Source of the DNA: Devosia sp. Root413D1
GTDB lineage: Bacteria > Pseudomonadota > Alphaproteobacteria > Rhizobiales > Devosiaceae
NCBI RefSeq assembly: GCF_001425235.1
Contig: NZ_LMEA01000012.1
Location: 193,752 to 257,751 of the forward strand
Direction: 5' to 3'
Length of the DNA: 64,000 bases
In this document: positions 34,015 through 42,390 of the stretch, piece after piece
How the letters are laid out: each line of letters opens with the position of its first letter
Numbering within the stretch: position 1 is the first letter of the stretch
Program-made: the position numbers and the translations under genes
Notes under the pieces: model-generated
Database searches by the model: none
The model's input: only the letters and a program-made list of their open reading frames with translations
Told to the model about the DNA's origin: nothing

Positions 34015-34995
34015 GTGACAAAGACGATGGACGGACTGAGGCACACTGAAATCGGCCTCCTGCTCTACCCCGGCTGCGCCATGGCGTCGGTGCACGGGCT
34101 CACCGATGCGTTCCAGGTCGCCAACGACTATGCGCGCCAGCATGGCGGTGCCGACCGCATCCGCACCAGCCACTGGCGGGTGGGCGAGGCCGGCTTCGAG
34201 CGCAGCTATGACAGCGATCCCGGCCTCAGCGGGCAGCCCGAATACATCGTCATCCCCGGCCGGCTGGCCGATCCGCTGACCGCGGCGGAGGCAGCCGATT
34301 TCACCGGCTGGCTGCGCCAGCGCCACGATACCGGCGCAACCATCGCCTCGATCTGCGGTGGCGCCTTCATGCTCGGGCATGCCGGGCTGCTGTCGGGACG
34401 ACGCGCGACGACGCACTGGCTCTATGCCGAGGCCTTCGGCATGGCTTTCCCGGATGTCGAGGTCACGGCCGGCGATATCATCGTCGAGGACGGCGACATC
34501 ATCACTGCCGGCGGCATGCTGGCCTGGACCGACCTGGGGCTGCGCCTCGTTCACCGCGTGCTCGGCCCGACGGTGATGGCCGACACGGCCAAGTTCCTGC
34601 TGGTCGACCCGGCCGGGCGCGAGCAGCGCCACTACTCGACCTTCGCGCCGCGGCTGTCACATGGCGACGACGCGGTGCTGAGGGTGCAGCACTGGCTGCA
34701 GGCGCATCGCAGCGAAGAGATCAATGTCCCGGACCTTGCCGAACGGGCCGGGCTCGAGACCCGCACCTTCCTTCGCCGCTTCCAGAAAGCCACCGGCCTG
34801 AGGCCGACCGAGTATGTGCAGGCGCTCAGGATCGCACTGGCCCGAGAACGGCTGGAATTCAGCCGCGACACCGTCGAGCGGATCGCCTGGAACGTCGGCT
34901 ACAAGGACCCATCCGCCTTTCGCCGGGTCTTCCTCAAGGTCACCGGCCTCTCGGCCAGCGCCTATCGCGACCGGTTCGGCGCTGCTGCCGCCTAG
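34015..34995 (+). CDS. GlxA-type transcriptional regulator (DJ-1/PfpI domain plus AraC helix-turn-helix)
   Basis: The 326-residue protein combines an N-terminal DJ-1/PfpI-like domain (residues 8-185; cysteine elbow ATIASICGGAFMLGHAGLLS and RATTHWLYAEAFGMAFPDVE) with a C-terminal AraC DNA-binding domain (about 220-322; INVPDLAERAGLETRTFLRR and VERIAWNVGYKDPSAFRRVF). The first possible start is GTG 34015; ATG 34027 is an alternative. Regulators of this type control catabolic operons in response to amines, choline or carnitine; here the neighbouring divergent hydrolase is the likely target. The gene's stop TAG is the start of repeat copy C. Confidence 0.93.
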   Translation: MTKTMDGLRHTEIGLLLYPGCAMASVHGLTDAFQVANDYARQHGGADRIRTSHWRVGEAGFERSYDSDPGLSGQPEYIVIPGRLADPLTAAEAADFTGWLRQRHDTGATIASICGGAFMLGHAGLLSGRRATTHWLYAEAFGMAFPDVEVTAGDIIVEDGDIITAGGMLAWTDLGLRLVHRVLGPTVMADTAKFLLVDPAGREQRHYSTFAPRLSHGDDAVLRVQHWLQAHRSEEINVPDLAERAGLETRTFLRRFQKATGLRPTEYVQALRIALARERLEFSRDTVERIAWNVGYKDPSAFRRVFLKVTGLSASAYRDRFGAAAA

Positions 34996-35096
34996 AGCAT
35001 TGCACCGTTTACTTGAATCGGTGCAATGCTCTAAGTCTTTGATTTGGTTGCGCTTTCTAACCGGAAAAGTCTGCAACTTTTCCTGAAAGCGCTCCA
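34993..35096. repeat. Two-hairpin intergenic repeat (family 1, copy C, best preserved)
   Basis: The first hairpin is AGAGCATTGCACCG pairing with CGGTGCAATGCTCT (14 bp perfect, 34994-35032). Then TTTGATTTG, then the second hairpin with outer arms GCGCTTTC (35050-35057) and GAAAGCGC (35085-35092), inner arms GGAAAAGT and ACTTTTCC, loop CTGCA. It separates two convergent genes and supplies the TAG stop codon of the upstream gene. Confidence 0.92.
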
Positions 35097-35109
35097 GCGC
35101 CCGCGCCTT

Positions 35110-35937
35110 TCAGTGCGGGCCGGCGGGAAGATCCTGGGTGGTGCCGCAGGGGCCGCCGTCCATGTTGACGGCGATATCCTGCTTCTCACCGTCGAAGCTC
35201 AGGGCCTCGTAATAGTGGCTCATCTCGACCGTGCTGGCCGGCACATAGTGGAAGATGAGCGAGCGGCGGAAGCGATCGGTGCTGGTGTTCGGCGTCGAGC
35301 CATGAATGACGCTGCCATTGAAGAACAGCACGTCGCCGGCCTTCAGCTCCATCATCTGCGGCTCGAAGCCCGGCGGCGGCTCGACGTGCTCGGTCGTAAA
35401 GAACAGCGTCGGGTCGGCCTTTTCGGGGCAGGCAATGTCGAGGCTGGCGGTCTGGGGTACGCACATCATGCCGCCATTGCCGGCATCGGCATCATCCACC
35501 GCGACCCAGGCGGCCATGCAGGTGCCCGGCTTCACCCGGAGGTAGAAATTGTCCTGGTGCAGATCCTGTCCGCGGGCGCCCGGCGGCTTGAAATAGAACA
35601 TCGACTGGCAGGCGAAGGGATCTTCGCCGAACAGCTCGGCGAGGATCGGCCGCAGCCGCGGGTCCCGCATGTAGCGCAAGGCGAGCGGGCCGACCGATTT
35701 GTCCATGTGCTTGTGCGGATGCATCATCCTGGGGTAGCGCGCGAGGGGATCGCTAGAGGCGGCCGGCGCCCCGGCACGCGCCTTGGGCACGTCGGACAGA
35801 CCCGGCACCGGTCCATCCTTGGCCTCGTGCATGAAGGTGTCACGGATCTCGTCGATCTCATCGCGGCTGAACAGGCCACGCAGCGCCAGAAAGCCGTCAC
35901 GTTCGAACTGCTGCTTCTGCTCGGTCGACAGTGCCAT
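35110..35937 (-). CDS. Phytanoyl-CoA dioxygenase (PhyH) family protein
   Basis: The 275-residue Fe(II)/2-oxoglutarate dioxygenase starts MALSTEQKQQFERDGFLALR and has the HxD metal pair in GQDLHQDNFYLRVKPG, the distal His in NGSVIHGSTPNTSTDRFRRS, and the 2-oxoglutarate-binding Arg in RFRRSLIFHYVP. SD GGAGGAA precedes ATG 35937. It is divergent from an AraC-type regulator (85-base gap), which is probably its regulator. The substrate is unknown; relatives hydroxylate ectoine, phytanoyl-CoA or small secondary metabolites. Confidence 0.92.
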   Translation of the reverse strand: MALSTEQKQQFERDGFLALRGLFSRDEIDEIRDTFMHEAKDGPVPGLSDVPKARAGAPAASSDPLARYPRMMHPHKHMDKSVGPLALRYMRDPRLRPILAELFGEDPFACQSMFYFKPPGARGQDLHQDNFYLRVKPGTCMAAWVAVDDADAGNGGMMCVPQTASLDIACPEKADPTLFFTTEHVEPPPGFEPQMMELKAGDVLFFNGSVIHGSTPNTSTDRFRRSLIFHYVPASTVEMSHYYEALSFDGEKQDIAVNMDGGPCGTTQDLPAGPH

Positions 35938-36022
35938 TGGGTTCCTCCTGTTGCGAGCAAGCTAACTCGCGAGACCGCGGAGCAACATGGAACATTGGGT
36001 CGATCGCATGTAATATCCTGCT

Positions 36023-36874
36023 ATGATCAAGCCACAAAAGCTCGCGCACACCCCTGTTTTCGGGCTGCTGACCGGGCACTACCACGAAACATCCGGCTAT
36101 CGAGTGCTTCGACCGGATGGCGTCGGAGACTGGTTGCTGATCCACACGATCGCCGGAGCCGGGCGTTTTGGTCACGTGGGTGGGGAGCTGATCTCCGGCC
36201 CCGGTGACTGGGTGCTGATCCGCCCGGGGACCCTGCACGACTATGCGGTTGCCCCTGCCGCAGCCGACTGGGAGCTGCTCTGGGTGCACTTCCATCCGCG
36301 CGCCCATTGGCTGGAATGCCTCGATTGGCCGGCCATTGCACCCGGCCTCATGCTGCTGCGGCCCGCCCCCCCGAAAGCCGCCGAGCGCTTCCTCGAGGTG
36401 CATCGGTTGCTGCATGGCGACCTCAGACAGCGAGAGGCTTTCGCCATGCATGCGCTCGAGGGTCTGCTGCTCGAATGCGACCTGATGAACCCGCTTGCCG
36501 CCACGTCGCATTACGACGCGCGCGTGCGCCGGGCGATGGACTACCTGGACGGCAACCTCGCCAGCAAGGTTCTGCTCGACGACGTCGCGGCCGCCGTCGG
36601 CCTCTCGAGCTCACGGCTGGCGCATCTGTTCACGGCCGAGACCGGCCAGAGCGTGCAGCGCTACCTCGAGATGCGCCGCATGCAGCGGGCCAGCGAACTA
36701 TTGGCGCGCACCGGCTTCTCGGTGCTGCAGATCGCCGAAACCGTGGGGTTCGACAGCCAGTTCTATTTCAGTCAGCGCTTCAAGCGGTGGACCAGGCAAA
36801 GCCCGCTGGCGTTCCGCCAATCTCTGCGGCCGGTGAGCCGCGATCGCGTTGACACGCCCTCGGGTCGAGGCTAG
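36023..36874 (+). CDS. AraC-family regulator with N-terminal cupin-like ligand domain
   Basis: The 283-residue protein has an N-terminal AraC ligand-binding domain (residues 20-160, GDWLLIHTIAGAGRFGHVGG and GPGDWVLIRPGTLHDYAVAP) followed by the C-terminal double helix-turn-helix (about 175-275; NLASKVLLDDVAAAVGLSSS and LQIAETVGFDSQFYFSQRFK). This is the architecture of sugar-responsive AraC regulators. It is divergent from the PhyH gene and may activate it. TAATAT near 36011 is a possible -10 element. Confidence 0.92.
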   Translation: MIKPQKLAHTPVFGLLTGHYHETSGYRVLRPDGVGDWLLIHTIAGAGRFGHVGGELISGPGDWVLIRPGTLHDYAVAPAAADWELLWVHFHPRAHWLECLDWPAIAPGLMLLRPAPPKAAERFLEVHRLLHGDLRQREAFAMHALEGLLLECDLMNPLAATSHYDARVRRAMDYLDGNLASKVLLDDVAAAVGLSSSRLAHLFTAETGQSVQRYLEMRRMQRASELLARTGFSVLQIAETVGFDSQFYFSQRFKRWTRQSPLAFRQSLRPVSRDRVDTPSGRG

Positions 36875-36910
36875 CTTTCCCTCGCCGCGCAACAGAGAGG
36901 AGGCGCTCCG

Positions 36911-36955
36911 ATGACTGACATTGTGAGAACTGCCTTCCGTCGCGCTGCCGCGTAA
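36911..36955 (+). CDS. Possible 14-codon leader ORF with a strong ribosome-binding site, upstream of rsgA
   Basis: ATG 36911 is preceded by AGAGAGGAGG (36894-36903), one of the best Shine-Dalgarno sequences in the window, and encodes MTDIVRTAFRRAAA followed by TAA. It lies in the gap between the AraC gene and rsgA, and is in the same frame as rsgA but terminates 60 bases before it. It could be a short regulatory leader peptide, a small protein or a chance ORF. The peptide is not recognised as a known attenuator. Confidence 0.4.
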   Translation: MTDIVRTAFRRAAA

Positions 36956-37015
36956 CTTCCGCACACACGGGATTCCGGCTGGCGCCTTCATGGCCCCGAT
37001 CCAAGGAATTCCATT

Positions 37016-38089
37016 TTGCTCGAACAATACGGCTGGAGCGATGCGCTCAAGCAGCAATTTACCCCCCATGCGGCCGCGGGTCTGATCCCGGCGCGGATCA
37101 TCGTGCAGCAGCGTGGTCACTATGACATCGTGACCGATATCGGCGAGCTAACGGCCACGCTGGCCGGCAGACTTGCGCATGATGCCGAGGACGGTGCACT
37201 TCCGGTCACCGGCGACTGGGTCGCGGTCCAGGCGCGGCCGGCCGAGCGGAGCGCCAGCATCCAGCATGTGCTGCCGCGCAGCAGTACGTTCATGCGCCGG
37301 GCCAGCGGCCCGGGTGCGGCGCGGGCCCAACTGGTCGCCGTCAATGTCGATGTCGCCTTGCTCGCCGCCTCGATGAACGCCGATCTCAATGCGCGCCGGA
37401 TCGAGCGCTATCTGGCCACCGCCTGGGAGAGCGGGGCCGATCCGGTCATCGTGCTGACCAAGGCCGATATGTGCAGCGACGCCGAGGCGCGCCTCAGCGA
37501 GATCGAAGCGGTGGCGATGGGTGTGCCGGTACTCGCCGTATCGGCGGTGACCGGGGCCGGGCTTGACGCCTTGCGGGGCTATCTCCAGCCAGGACAAACC
37601 GCCGTGTTGCTCGGCAGTTCCGGTGTCGGCAAATCGACACTGGTCAATGCGCTGGCCGGCCGGGAGCAGATGGCCACCCAGGCGATCCGTGAGGACGATG
37701 CCCGTGGCCGCCACACCACCTCGCACCGGGAACTGGTGCTGCTGCCCAGCGGGGCGCTGATCCTCGATACGCCAGGGATGCGCGAACTCGGGCTGTGGGA
37801 GGCGGGCGACGGCATGTCCACCGCCTTTGCCGATATCGAGGCGCTGGCCGCGCAATGCCGCTTCCGTGACTGTGGCCATGACGGCGAGCCCGGCTGCGCC
37901 ATCGCAGCGGCGCTGGAAACCGGCGCGCTCGATGCCGCGCGCTGGCGGGCGTACGGCAAGCTGCAACGCGAGCTGAACTTCCATACCGGCAAGGAGGACC
38001 CCAAGGCGCAAGCCGAAAGTCGCAAGGTTCGGATAAAGCGTAACAAGCAGCACCGCGCCGATATGAAGTTCCGCAAGCGGCTCGAATGA
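37016..38089 (+). CDS. rsgA: Ribosome small-subunit-dependent GTPase A (YjeQ/RsgA)
   Basis: The 357-residue GTPase assists 30S subunit maturation. It has an N-terminal OB-fold region and a circularly permuted G domain: G4-like VLTKADM, G1 VLLGSSGVGKSTLVNALAG and G3 ILDTPGMRELGLW, in the order G4-G1-G3 that defines the family. The C-terminal zinc-binding motif CRFRDCGHDGEPGCAI (Cys, Cys, His, Cys) is present. It begins at TTG 37016 with AAGGAA eight bases upstream. Convergent with an esterase gene; the 37-base gap holds nothing notable. Confidence 0.96.
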   Translation: MLEQYGWSDALKQQFTPHAAAGLIPARIIVQQRGHYDIVTDIGELTATLAGRLAHDAEDGALPVTGDWVAVQARPAERSASIQHVLPRSSTFMRRASGPGAARAQLVAVNVDVALLAASMNADLNARRIERYLATAWESGADPVIVLTKADMCSDAEARLSEIEAVAMGVPVLAVSAVTGAGLDALRGYLQPGQTAVLLGSSGVGKSTLVNALAGREQMATQAIREDDARGRHTTSHRELVLLPSGALILDTPGMRELGLWEAGDGMSTAFADIEALAAQCRFRDCGHDGEPGCAIAAALETGALDAARWRAYGKLQRELNFHTGKEDPKAQAESRKVRIKRNKQHRADMKFRKRLE

Positions 38090-38126
38090 GGCCGGCATCT
38101 ACCGCTCATTCAAACGGGTTTGAGGC

Positions 38127-38990
38127 CTACCCGGGGCCAAACGCCCAGCGCACCATTCTTACGAACTCGGCTTGCCAGAACGGGTCGCCGTGGTCGCCGA
38201 CGCACTCGCTCATGACGACATCGGCGCCGGCGATCCGCAGGGCCTCGGCCCAGCGGATGGCATTCTCGAGGAAGAAAGGTTCGAGGGTGCCAGCGGTGAG
38301 GTAGGCTCGCGGCAACATTTCCGGCATGACCGCAGGCGGGCGGTATCCCGCCCCGGGAGAGGCGGCGAACACCGCGCGGTAGCGAGCCGGGTGCCGCATC
38401 CCCATGGCGAGGGAGAGTTCGGCGCTCGCCGACACACCAGCTACCGCGGTGCGCTCGGCCGGCAGCGCCGCACCGAACCTCGATCGGACCCATTCGCCGA
38501 GGCTATGAACAAAGAACTGCTCGTGCGCCGCAAAGCGCGCTGGATCAATGGGGGGCGAATACTCGCCCAGCCTCACCATCTCATCCTCGGAGGTAACCCG
38601 GTGGGCGCCGACGATCATGGTGGGCACTACGCCCGCCGCTTCGAGACAGGCGCCCCACCGAGATATCAACTGGCCGTCACCAGCAAACACCACGGCCTCG
38701 GGACGGTCGGGCGGCAGGTACACGGTAACGTTCCGACCGCCATCGTAGTCAAAGGTCTCGGTGACGTACTCGCCGACGACAGGATTCGCGCGAGGCGCTA
38801 CCGGGGCACTCTCGTCACCGCTGTCGCGGTCCGGGTCGTCAGCAGGTGCCACGTTGCCCTCCGCCTTTCCGGCATCCGGTTGGTATTGCGGGCGCTGAGA
38901 AGTACTGGCTGCCGGTTTGATAACAAGGCAATCCGTGTGGGTCCACATCCACCCGGTTAGCGGCGGCACGTGGAACGGCTTAAGTCCCAT
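38127..38990 (-). CDS. Enterochelin-esterase-like alpha/beta hydrolase
   Basis: The 287-residue protein has an esterase D/Fes-like hydrolase domain from about residue 72: VGEYVTETFDYDGGRNVTVY, AVVFAGDGQLISRW, nucleophile elbow TAVAGVSASAELSLAMGMRH (Ser in GVSAS), MLPRAYLTAGTLEPFFLENA and a likely catalytic His in CVGDHGDPFW. The first 70 residues, with many Pro, Asp and Ala, are low complexity and may not be native; the start is uncertain (no clear signal peptide). Related enzymes hydrolyse siderophore or carbohydrate esters. No operon partner. Confidence 0.78.
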   Translation of the reverse strand: MGLKPFHVPPLTGWMWTHTDCLVIKPAASTSQRPQYQPDAGKAEGNVAPADDPDRDSGDESAPVAPRANPVVGEYVTETFDYDGGRNVTVYLPPDRPEAVVFAGDGQLISRWGACLEAAGVVPTMIVGAHRVTSEDEMVRLGEYSPPIDPARFAAHEQFFVHSLGEWVRSRFGAALPAERTAVAGVSASAELSLAMGMRHPARYRAVFAASPGAGYRPPAVMPEMLPRAYLTAGTLEPFFLENAIRWAEALRIAGADVVMSECVGDHGDPFWQAEFVRMVRWAFGPG

Positions 38991-39132
38991 ATTCCCGACC
39001 CACCCGGTAGGCTAACCTCGCCTTTGTATTTTGCTGCTAATGCTCGGTGGCATTTCGCGAAAAACCGTCGCATTTCCGTCGCGGCCTCACGCTAGAGCCT
39101 CGGGAATGCCCTAGTGCTATTGGACGCCCCAC

Positions 39133-40065
39133 GTGCAGGTCTATCTGCCGATCGCCGAGCTTTCGATGAACCTGTTCTTCCTCGTGGGGATCGGGGGCGC
39201 GGTCGGGTTCCTGTCGGGGCTGTTCGGGGTGGGCGGTGGGTTCCTGCTGACGCCACTGCTGATCTTTTCGGGCGTCCCGTCCTCGGTCGCGGTGGCCTCG
39301 GTAACCGGCCAGGTGGTGGCGGCTTCCACCTCCGGGGCGCTCAGCTACTACCGGCGCGGGCAGATCGACCTGCATATGGCGCTCTACCTGGTGCTGTCGG
39401 GTGTGCTTGGGGCCTTCGGCGGCGTTGCGACCTTCCAGGTGCTGCGCGCCGCTGGCCAACTCGATCTCGTCATCTCGCTCGGCTTTTTGATTCTCCTCGG
39501 TTTCGTCGGCACGTTGATGCTGATCGAGGCGGCGCGCGCCATCATGAAGCGCCGCGCCGGTATCGTGGTGCGAGAAAAATTGCCCAACCAGCACAACTGG
39601 TTCCACGGCCTGCCGTGGCGGGTGCGATTCAAGAAATCGCGGCTCTATATCTCGGTGATCCCGGTGTTGGCGCTGGGTGTCGCCATCGGTTTTGTCGGGT
39701 CGCTCTTGGGCATCGGTGGCGGCTTCATCCTGGTGCCGGCGCTGGTCTACATCCTCAGGATGCCCGGCAACATGGTGATCGGCACGTCGCTGCTGCAGGT
39801 GGTGGCGATGATGGCGGCGACCACCATCCTCCACGCCGTCTCGAGCCAGAGCGTCGATATCCTGCTCGCCTTCTGCCTGATGGTCGGCGGCACAGTGGGG
39901 GCCCAGTTCGGCGCCTCGGCCGGCAAATACCTGCGTGGCGAACAGCTGCGCGCACTGCTCGCCATCCTCGTTCTCGCTGTCGCCATCCGCTTCGGCATCA
40001 GCCTGGTGCTGACCCCGGGCGATGTCTACTCGACCGCCGTGATCGGCGCGTCGGGGGTGATCTGA
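39133..40065 (+). CDS. Sulfite/organosulfonate exporter TauE/SafE family membrane protein
   Basis: The 310-residue protein (GTG 39133) has about eight hydrophobic helices in two TauE halves, each with the family signature: VGFLSGLFGVGGGFLLTPLL near residue 20 and IGFVGSLLGIGGGFILVPAL near residue 185. Family members export sulfite, sulfoacetate or similar anions across the inner membrane. A cytoplasmic loop of about 40 residues lies between the halves (IVVREKLPNQHNWFHGLPWR). Its stop overlaps the next gene's start (TGATG at 40063), so the two are co-translated. Confidence 0.93.
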   Translation: MQVYLPIAELSMNLFFLVGIGGAVGFLSGLFGVGGGFLLTPLLIFSGVPSSVAVASVTGQVVAASTSGALSYYRRGQIDLHMALYLVLSGVLGAFGGVATFQVLRAAGQLDLVISLGFLILLGFVGTLMLIEAARAIMKRRAGIVVREKLPNQHNWFHGLPWRVRFKKSRLYISVIPVLALGVAIGFVGSLLGIGGGFILVPALVYILRMPGNMVIGTSLLQVVAMMAATTILHAVSSQSVDILLAFCLMVGGTVGAQFGASAGKYLRGEQLRALLAILVLAVAIRFGISLVLTPGDVYSTAVIGASGVI

Positions 40066-40823
40066 TGCGCCGGCTGCTGCTCGCGCTGGCGCTGGTCCTC
40101 GCCGCCTCGCCGGCCTCTGCCGAGCGGCTGGTGACGCAGGTCAGCCAGGACGAGGTGTCGATCACCTCGAGCTTTGCCGGCCAGACGCTGACATTGTTCG
40201 GCTCGATCGAGCCGGAAGTGGGCGCCGAGCAGCGCTTCGTCGAAGGCCCCTATCACGTCATCATCACCGTAACCGGGCCGCTGCAGAACCGGGTGGCGCG
40301 GCGCAAGACCAACCAGTTCGGCATCTGGCTCAACACCTCGCAGGCCGAGTTCGAGCGCTTCCCCTCGTTCTACCAGGTGCTGAGCGACGCGCCGCTGAGC
40401 AACATCACCGACCCGATCACGCTGGCGGAAAAGGAAATCCCACTCGACAGCCAGGCGCGCTACACCGCCAAAGCCGGCTGGTGGGATGCCACGGTGTTCG
40501 GCGGCGAACTCACCCGGCTGATGCAGCAGAAGGGCATGTTCAAGCTCAACGAGAACGGCGTGGTGTTCCGTTCGGACACTTTCTACTTCGCGCAGGTGGC
40601 ACTGCCGTCCGACGCGCCGCCGGGGCCTTATCTTGCGCACACCTACCTGATCAAGAACGGCCAGGTGATCGCCGAGAAGTCCGACGGGTTCTCGGTCAGG
40701 AAGATCGGCTTTGAGCGCTTCCTCGGCCAATCGGCGCGCACGCAGCCCCTGCTCTACGGCTTGGTCTGCGTGGCGCTGGCGCTGTTCACCGGCTGGCTCG
40801 GCGGCGTGGTGTTCAAGCGGTAG
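40065..40823 (+). CDS. TIGR02186-type membrane-anchored protein, partner of TauE/SafE
   Basis: The 252-residue protein has a signal peptide (MRRLLLALALVLAASPASA), a periplasmic beta-rich domain (residues 20-215; VTQVSQDEVSITSSFAGQTL and RRKTNQFGIWLNTSQAEFER) and a C-terminal TM helix (LLYGLVCVALALFTGWLGGV). I recognise it as the conserved partner (TIGR02186) that is routinely encoded next to TauE/SafE in this order. Its function is unproven, perhaps a periplasmic subunit of the exporter. It starts at ATG 40065, overlapping the exporter stop. Confidence 0.88.
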   Translation: MRRLLLALALVLAASPASAERLVTQVSQDEVSITSSFAGQTLTLFGSIEPEVGAEQRFVEGPYHVIITVTGPLQNRVARRKTNQFGIWLNTSQAEFERFPSFYQVLSDAPLSNITDPITLAEKEIPLDSQARYTAKAGWWDATVFGGELTRLMQQKGMFKLNENGVVFRSDTFYFAQVALPSDAPPGPYLAHTYLIKNGQVIAEKSDGFSVRKIGFERFLGQSARTQPLLYGLVCVALALFTGWLGGVVFKR

Positions 40824-40896
40824 AGCGAGACCTTCCCGCCCGGGCCGGCGCCATCCCCACCTGCGCGCATACGCGCAAAGTTAGGGTCGTGCCCCA

Positions 40897-40995
40897 CCCA
40901 CCGGGTCATTCCCGCGAAAGCGGGAACCTCTGTTTTGGTGCCTGCCGCACGATCGCAAACGGAGTTCCCCGCTTTCCCGGGGATGACCCGGTGGG
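40897..40995. repeat. Inverted-repeat element with CCCGC/GCGGG core (family 3, copy 2)
   Basis: Perfect 13-bp arms CCCACCGGGTCAT (40897-40909) and ATGACCCGGTGGG (40983-40995) enclose CCCGCGAAAGCGGGAAC and GTTCCCCGCTTTCCCGGG blocks. It sits between two convergent genes. It is related in plan to 16708-16805. Confidence 0.82.
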
Positions 40996-41023
40996 CTTAA
41001 CCAAGCCCAGGTTGTGCCTAAGC

Positions 41024-41734
41024 CTAGTTCTCCAGCTTGATGTCGCTGCCGCTGCTCGCTTCCTGGTCGACCTCGGCCGGGTTGCCGTAGATGCTGAGGT
41101 CGGAGCCCGACGAGGCGTTGGCCTTGATCGACTTCGAGGCATAGACCTCGAGGTCGGAACCGCTGGAGGCATTGGCATCCATGGTGGCGCAGAGCAGGTC
41201 TTCGGCGTCGAGATCGGAGCCGGACGAGGCGTTGGCCTTGCCGTCGACGCATGTGCCTTCGACCTTGAGTCCGGCGCCGGAGGAGGCGTCGAGCTCGACC
41301 AATTTGCCGACCACGCCGCTGAGCGACAGATCAGCGCCGCTCGAAGACCCGAATTCCAGGATGTCGCCGGTCATCCCGGCGGCGACGACATCAGAACCGG
41401 CACTGGCTTCGATCTTCTTCAGCGCCGGCACGGTGATGGTAAGCTTGATCTGGTCGCGATCGCCGAAGCTGAAAATGTCGAAGAAGCTCCAGTCGTAATA
41501 GGCCTTCAGCGTGTTGCCCTCGACCTTGAGCTGCAGGTCGTCGAGCAGGCGCTTGTCCTTGGCCTCAGCAGTGATCGACTGCGCCGCCCCAATGCTGACG
41601 ACGGCGTCGATGCCCGAGGAAACATCCAGCGCGGTAAAGGCCGGCAGTTCGATGGTGCGCGTCTCGGCAAGAGCCGGCGCAGCAAGCAACAGTAAGGCCG
41701 CCGAAGCGGCGGCTAGTTTCGCGATCCCATGCAT
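41024..41734 (-). CDS. Secreted head-GIN (DUF2807) beta-helix protein
   Basis: The 236-residue protein (ATG 41734) has a signal peptide (GIAKLAAASAALLLLAAPAL) and a GIN/DUF2807 domain with IELPAFTALDVSSGIDAVVS near the start. The mature half is built of repeats of about 18-20 residues each carrying ASSG[SA]D/GL (five copies, for example ANASSGSDLDAEDLLCATMD, ANASSGSDLEVYASKSIKAN), the expected pattern of a right-handed beta-helix. Such proteins are periplasmic or surface located with unclear roles. Two Cys flank the middle repeats. No operon partner. Confidence 0.9.
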   Translation of the reverse strand: MHGIAKLAAASAALLLLAAPALAETRTIELPAFTALDVSSGIDAVVSIGAAQSITAEAKDKRLLDDLQLKVEGNTLKAYYDWSFFDIFSFGDRDQIKLTITVPALKKIEASAGSDVVAAGMTGDILEFGSSSGADLSLSGVVGKLVELDASSGAGLKVEGTCVDGKANASSGSDLDAEDLLCATMDANASSGSDLEVYASKSIKANASSGSDLSIYGNPAEVDQEASSGSDIKLEN

Positions 41735-41827
41735 GTCAGCCGTCCCATTCCTGTTTGAGGCTGACACGTGGGTGGTGTGTTACCTGCCGATCAAGAGCAA
41801 GGCAGCAGTTTATTTCGGCATGCCGAG

Positions 41828-42253
41828 CTATTGGATGCAGCCGTCGGGGCCGCCACAGGGCACCTCACCACCGGCACCGCCACCGCCGTCGCCGCCGGCG
41901 CCTTCCGAGCTCTTGGTCTCGGGCGCGGCGCCAACGCCAGCACCGAAGTTCAGCACATTGCCCAGGGCCTTCTTGCGCGGAGCGCCCTTGGGCAGGTAGC
42001 CGGTGCAGGTGCCGCCATCGGAACAGGCGACCAGAACCCCGTTATTGGTGTTGTAGCAGCCGTAGCCGGTGCCGCCCTCACCCTTGACCGGGACACCGCC
42101 GCCACCCTCGATGTTGTCGCAGGCTTTCTTGACGTCGTCCTTGCTGGCCTGGAAGACCACCCGGCTCTCGGCGATGGCCGAAGCGCCGAATGACAGGGCG
42201 ACGGTGATGCCGAGGATGAGGACCGGAAGTCGCGCGTTCGCGATATGCAGCAT
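41828..42253 (-). CDS. Secreted Cys/Gly-rich protein of unknown function
   Basis: The 141-residue product has a signal peptide (ARLPVLILGITVALSFGASA), then a domain with six Cys: KKACDNIEGGGGVPVKGEGG, GYGCYNTNNGVLVACSDGGT and TCTGYLPKGAP. A low-complexity Gly-rich tail follows, ending VPCGGPDGCIQ with a further pair. It looks like a small disulfide-stabilised periplasmic protein. No family recognised. It is on the same strand as the head-GIN gene (93-base gap) and could share its transcript. Confidence 0.65.
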   Translation of the reverse strand: MLHIANARLPVLILGITVALSFGASAIAESRVVFQASKDDVKKACDNIEGGGGVPVKGEGGTGYGCYNTNNGVLVACSDGGTCTGYLPKGAPRKKALGNVLNFGAGVGAAPETKSSEGAGGDGGGGAGGEVPCGGPDGCIQ

Positions 42254-42348
42254 GGCTGGTCTCCATAACTGCGGGCACAGTCAAGCGCCCGGGGGACGGC
42301 CCACCGCCGGATGACAGTTCTCCAAAATGCTGGTCGGGTCGATACGGG

Positions 42349-42390
42349 CCGAGGTCGCCAAGCGGCTTACCGAGGTCGCCAAGCGGCTAC
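42349..42390. repeat. Tandem 21-base duplication at the 3' end of pdeM
   Basis: Two adjacent copies of a 21-base unit, CCGAGGTCGCCAAGCGGCTT plus A or C (42349-42369 and 42370-42390), differ only at the last position. The pdeM stop codon (42387-42389) lies in the second unit. Confidence 0.85.
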
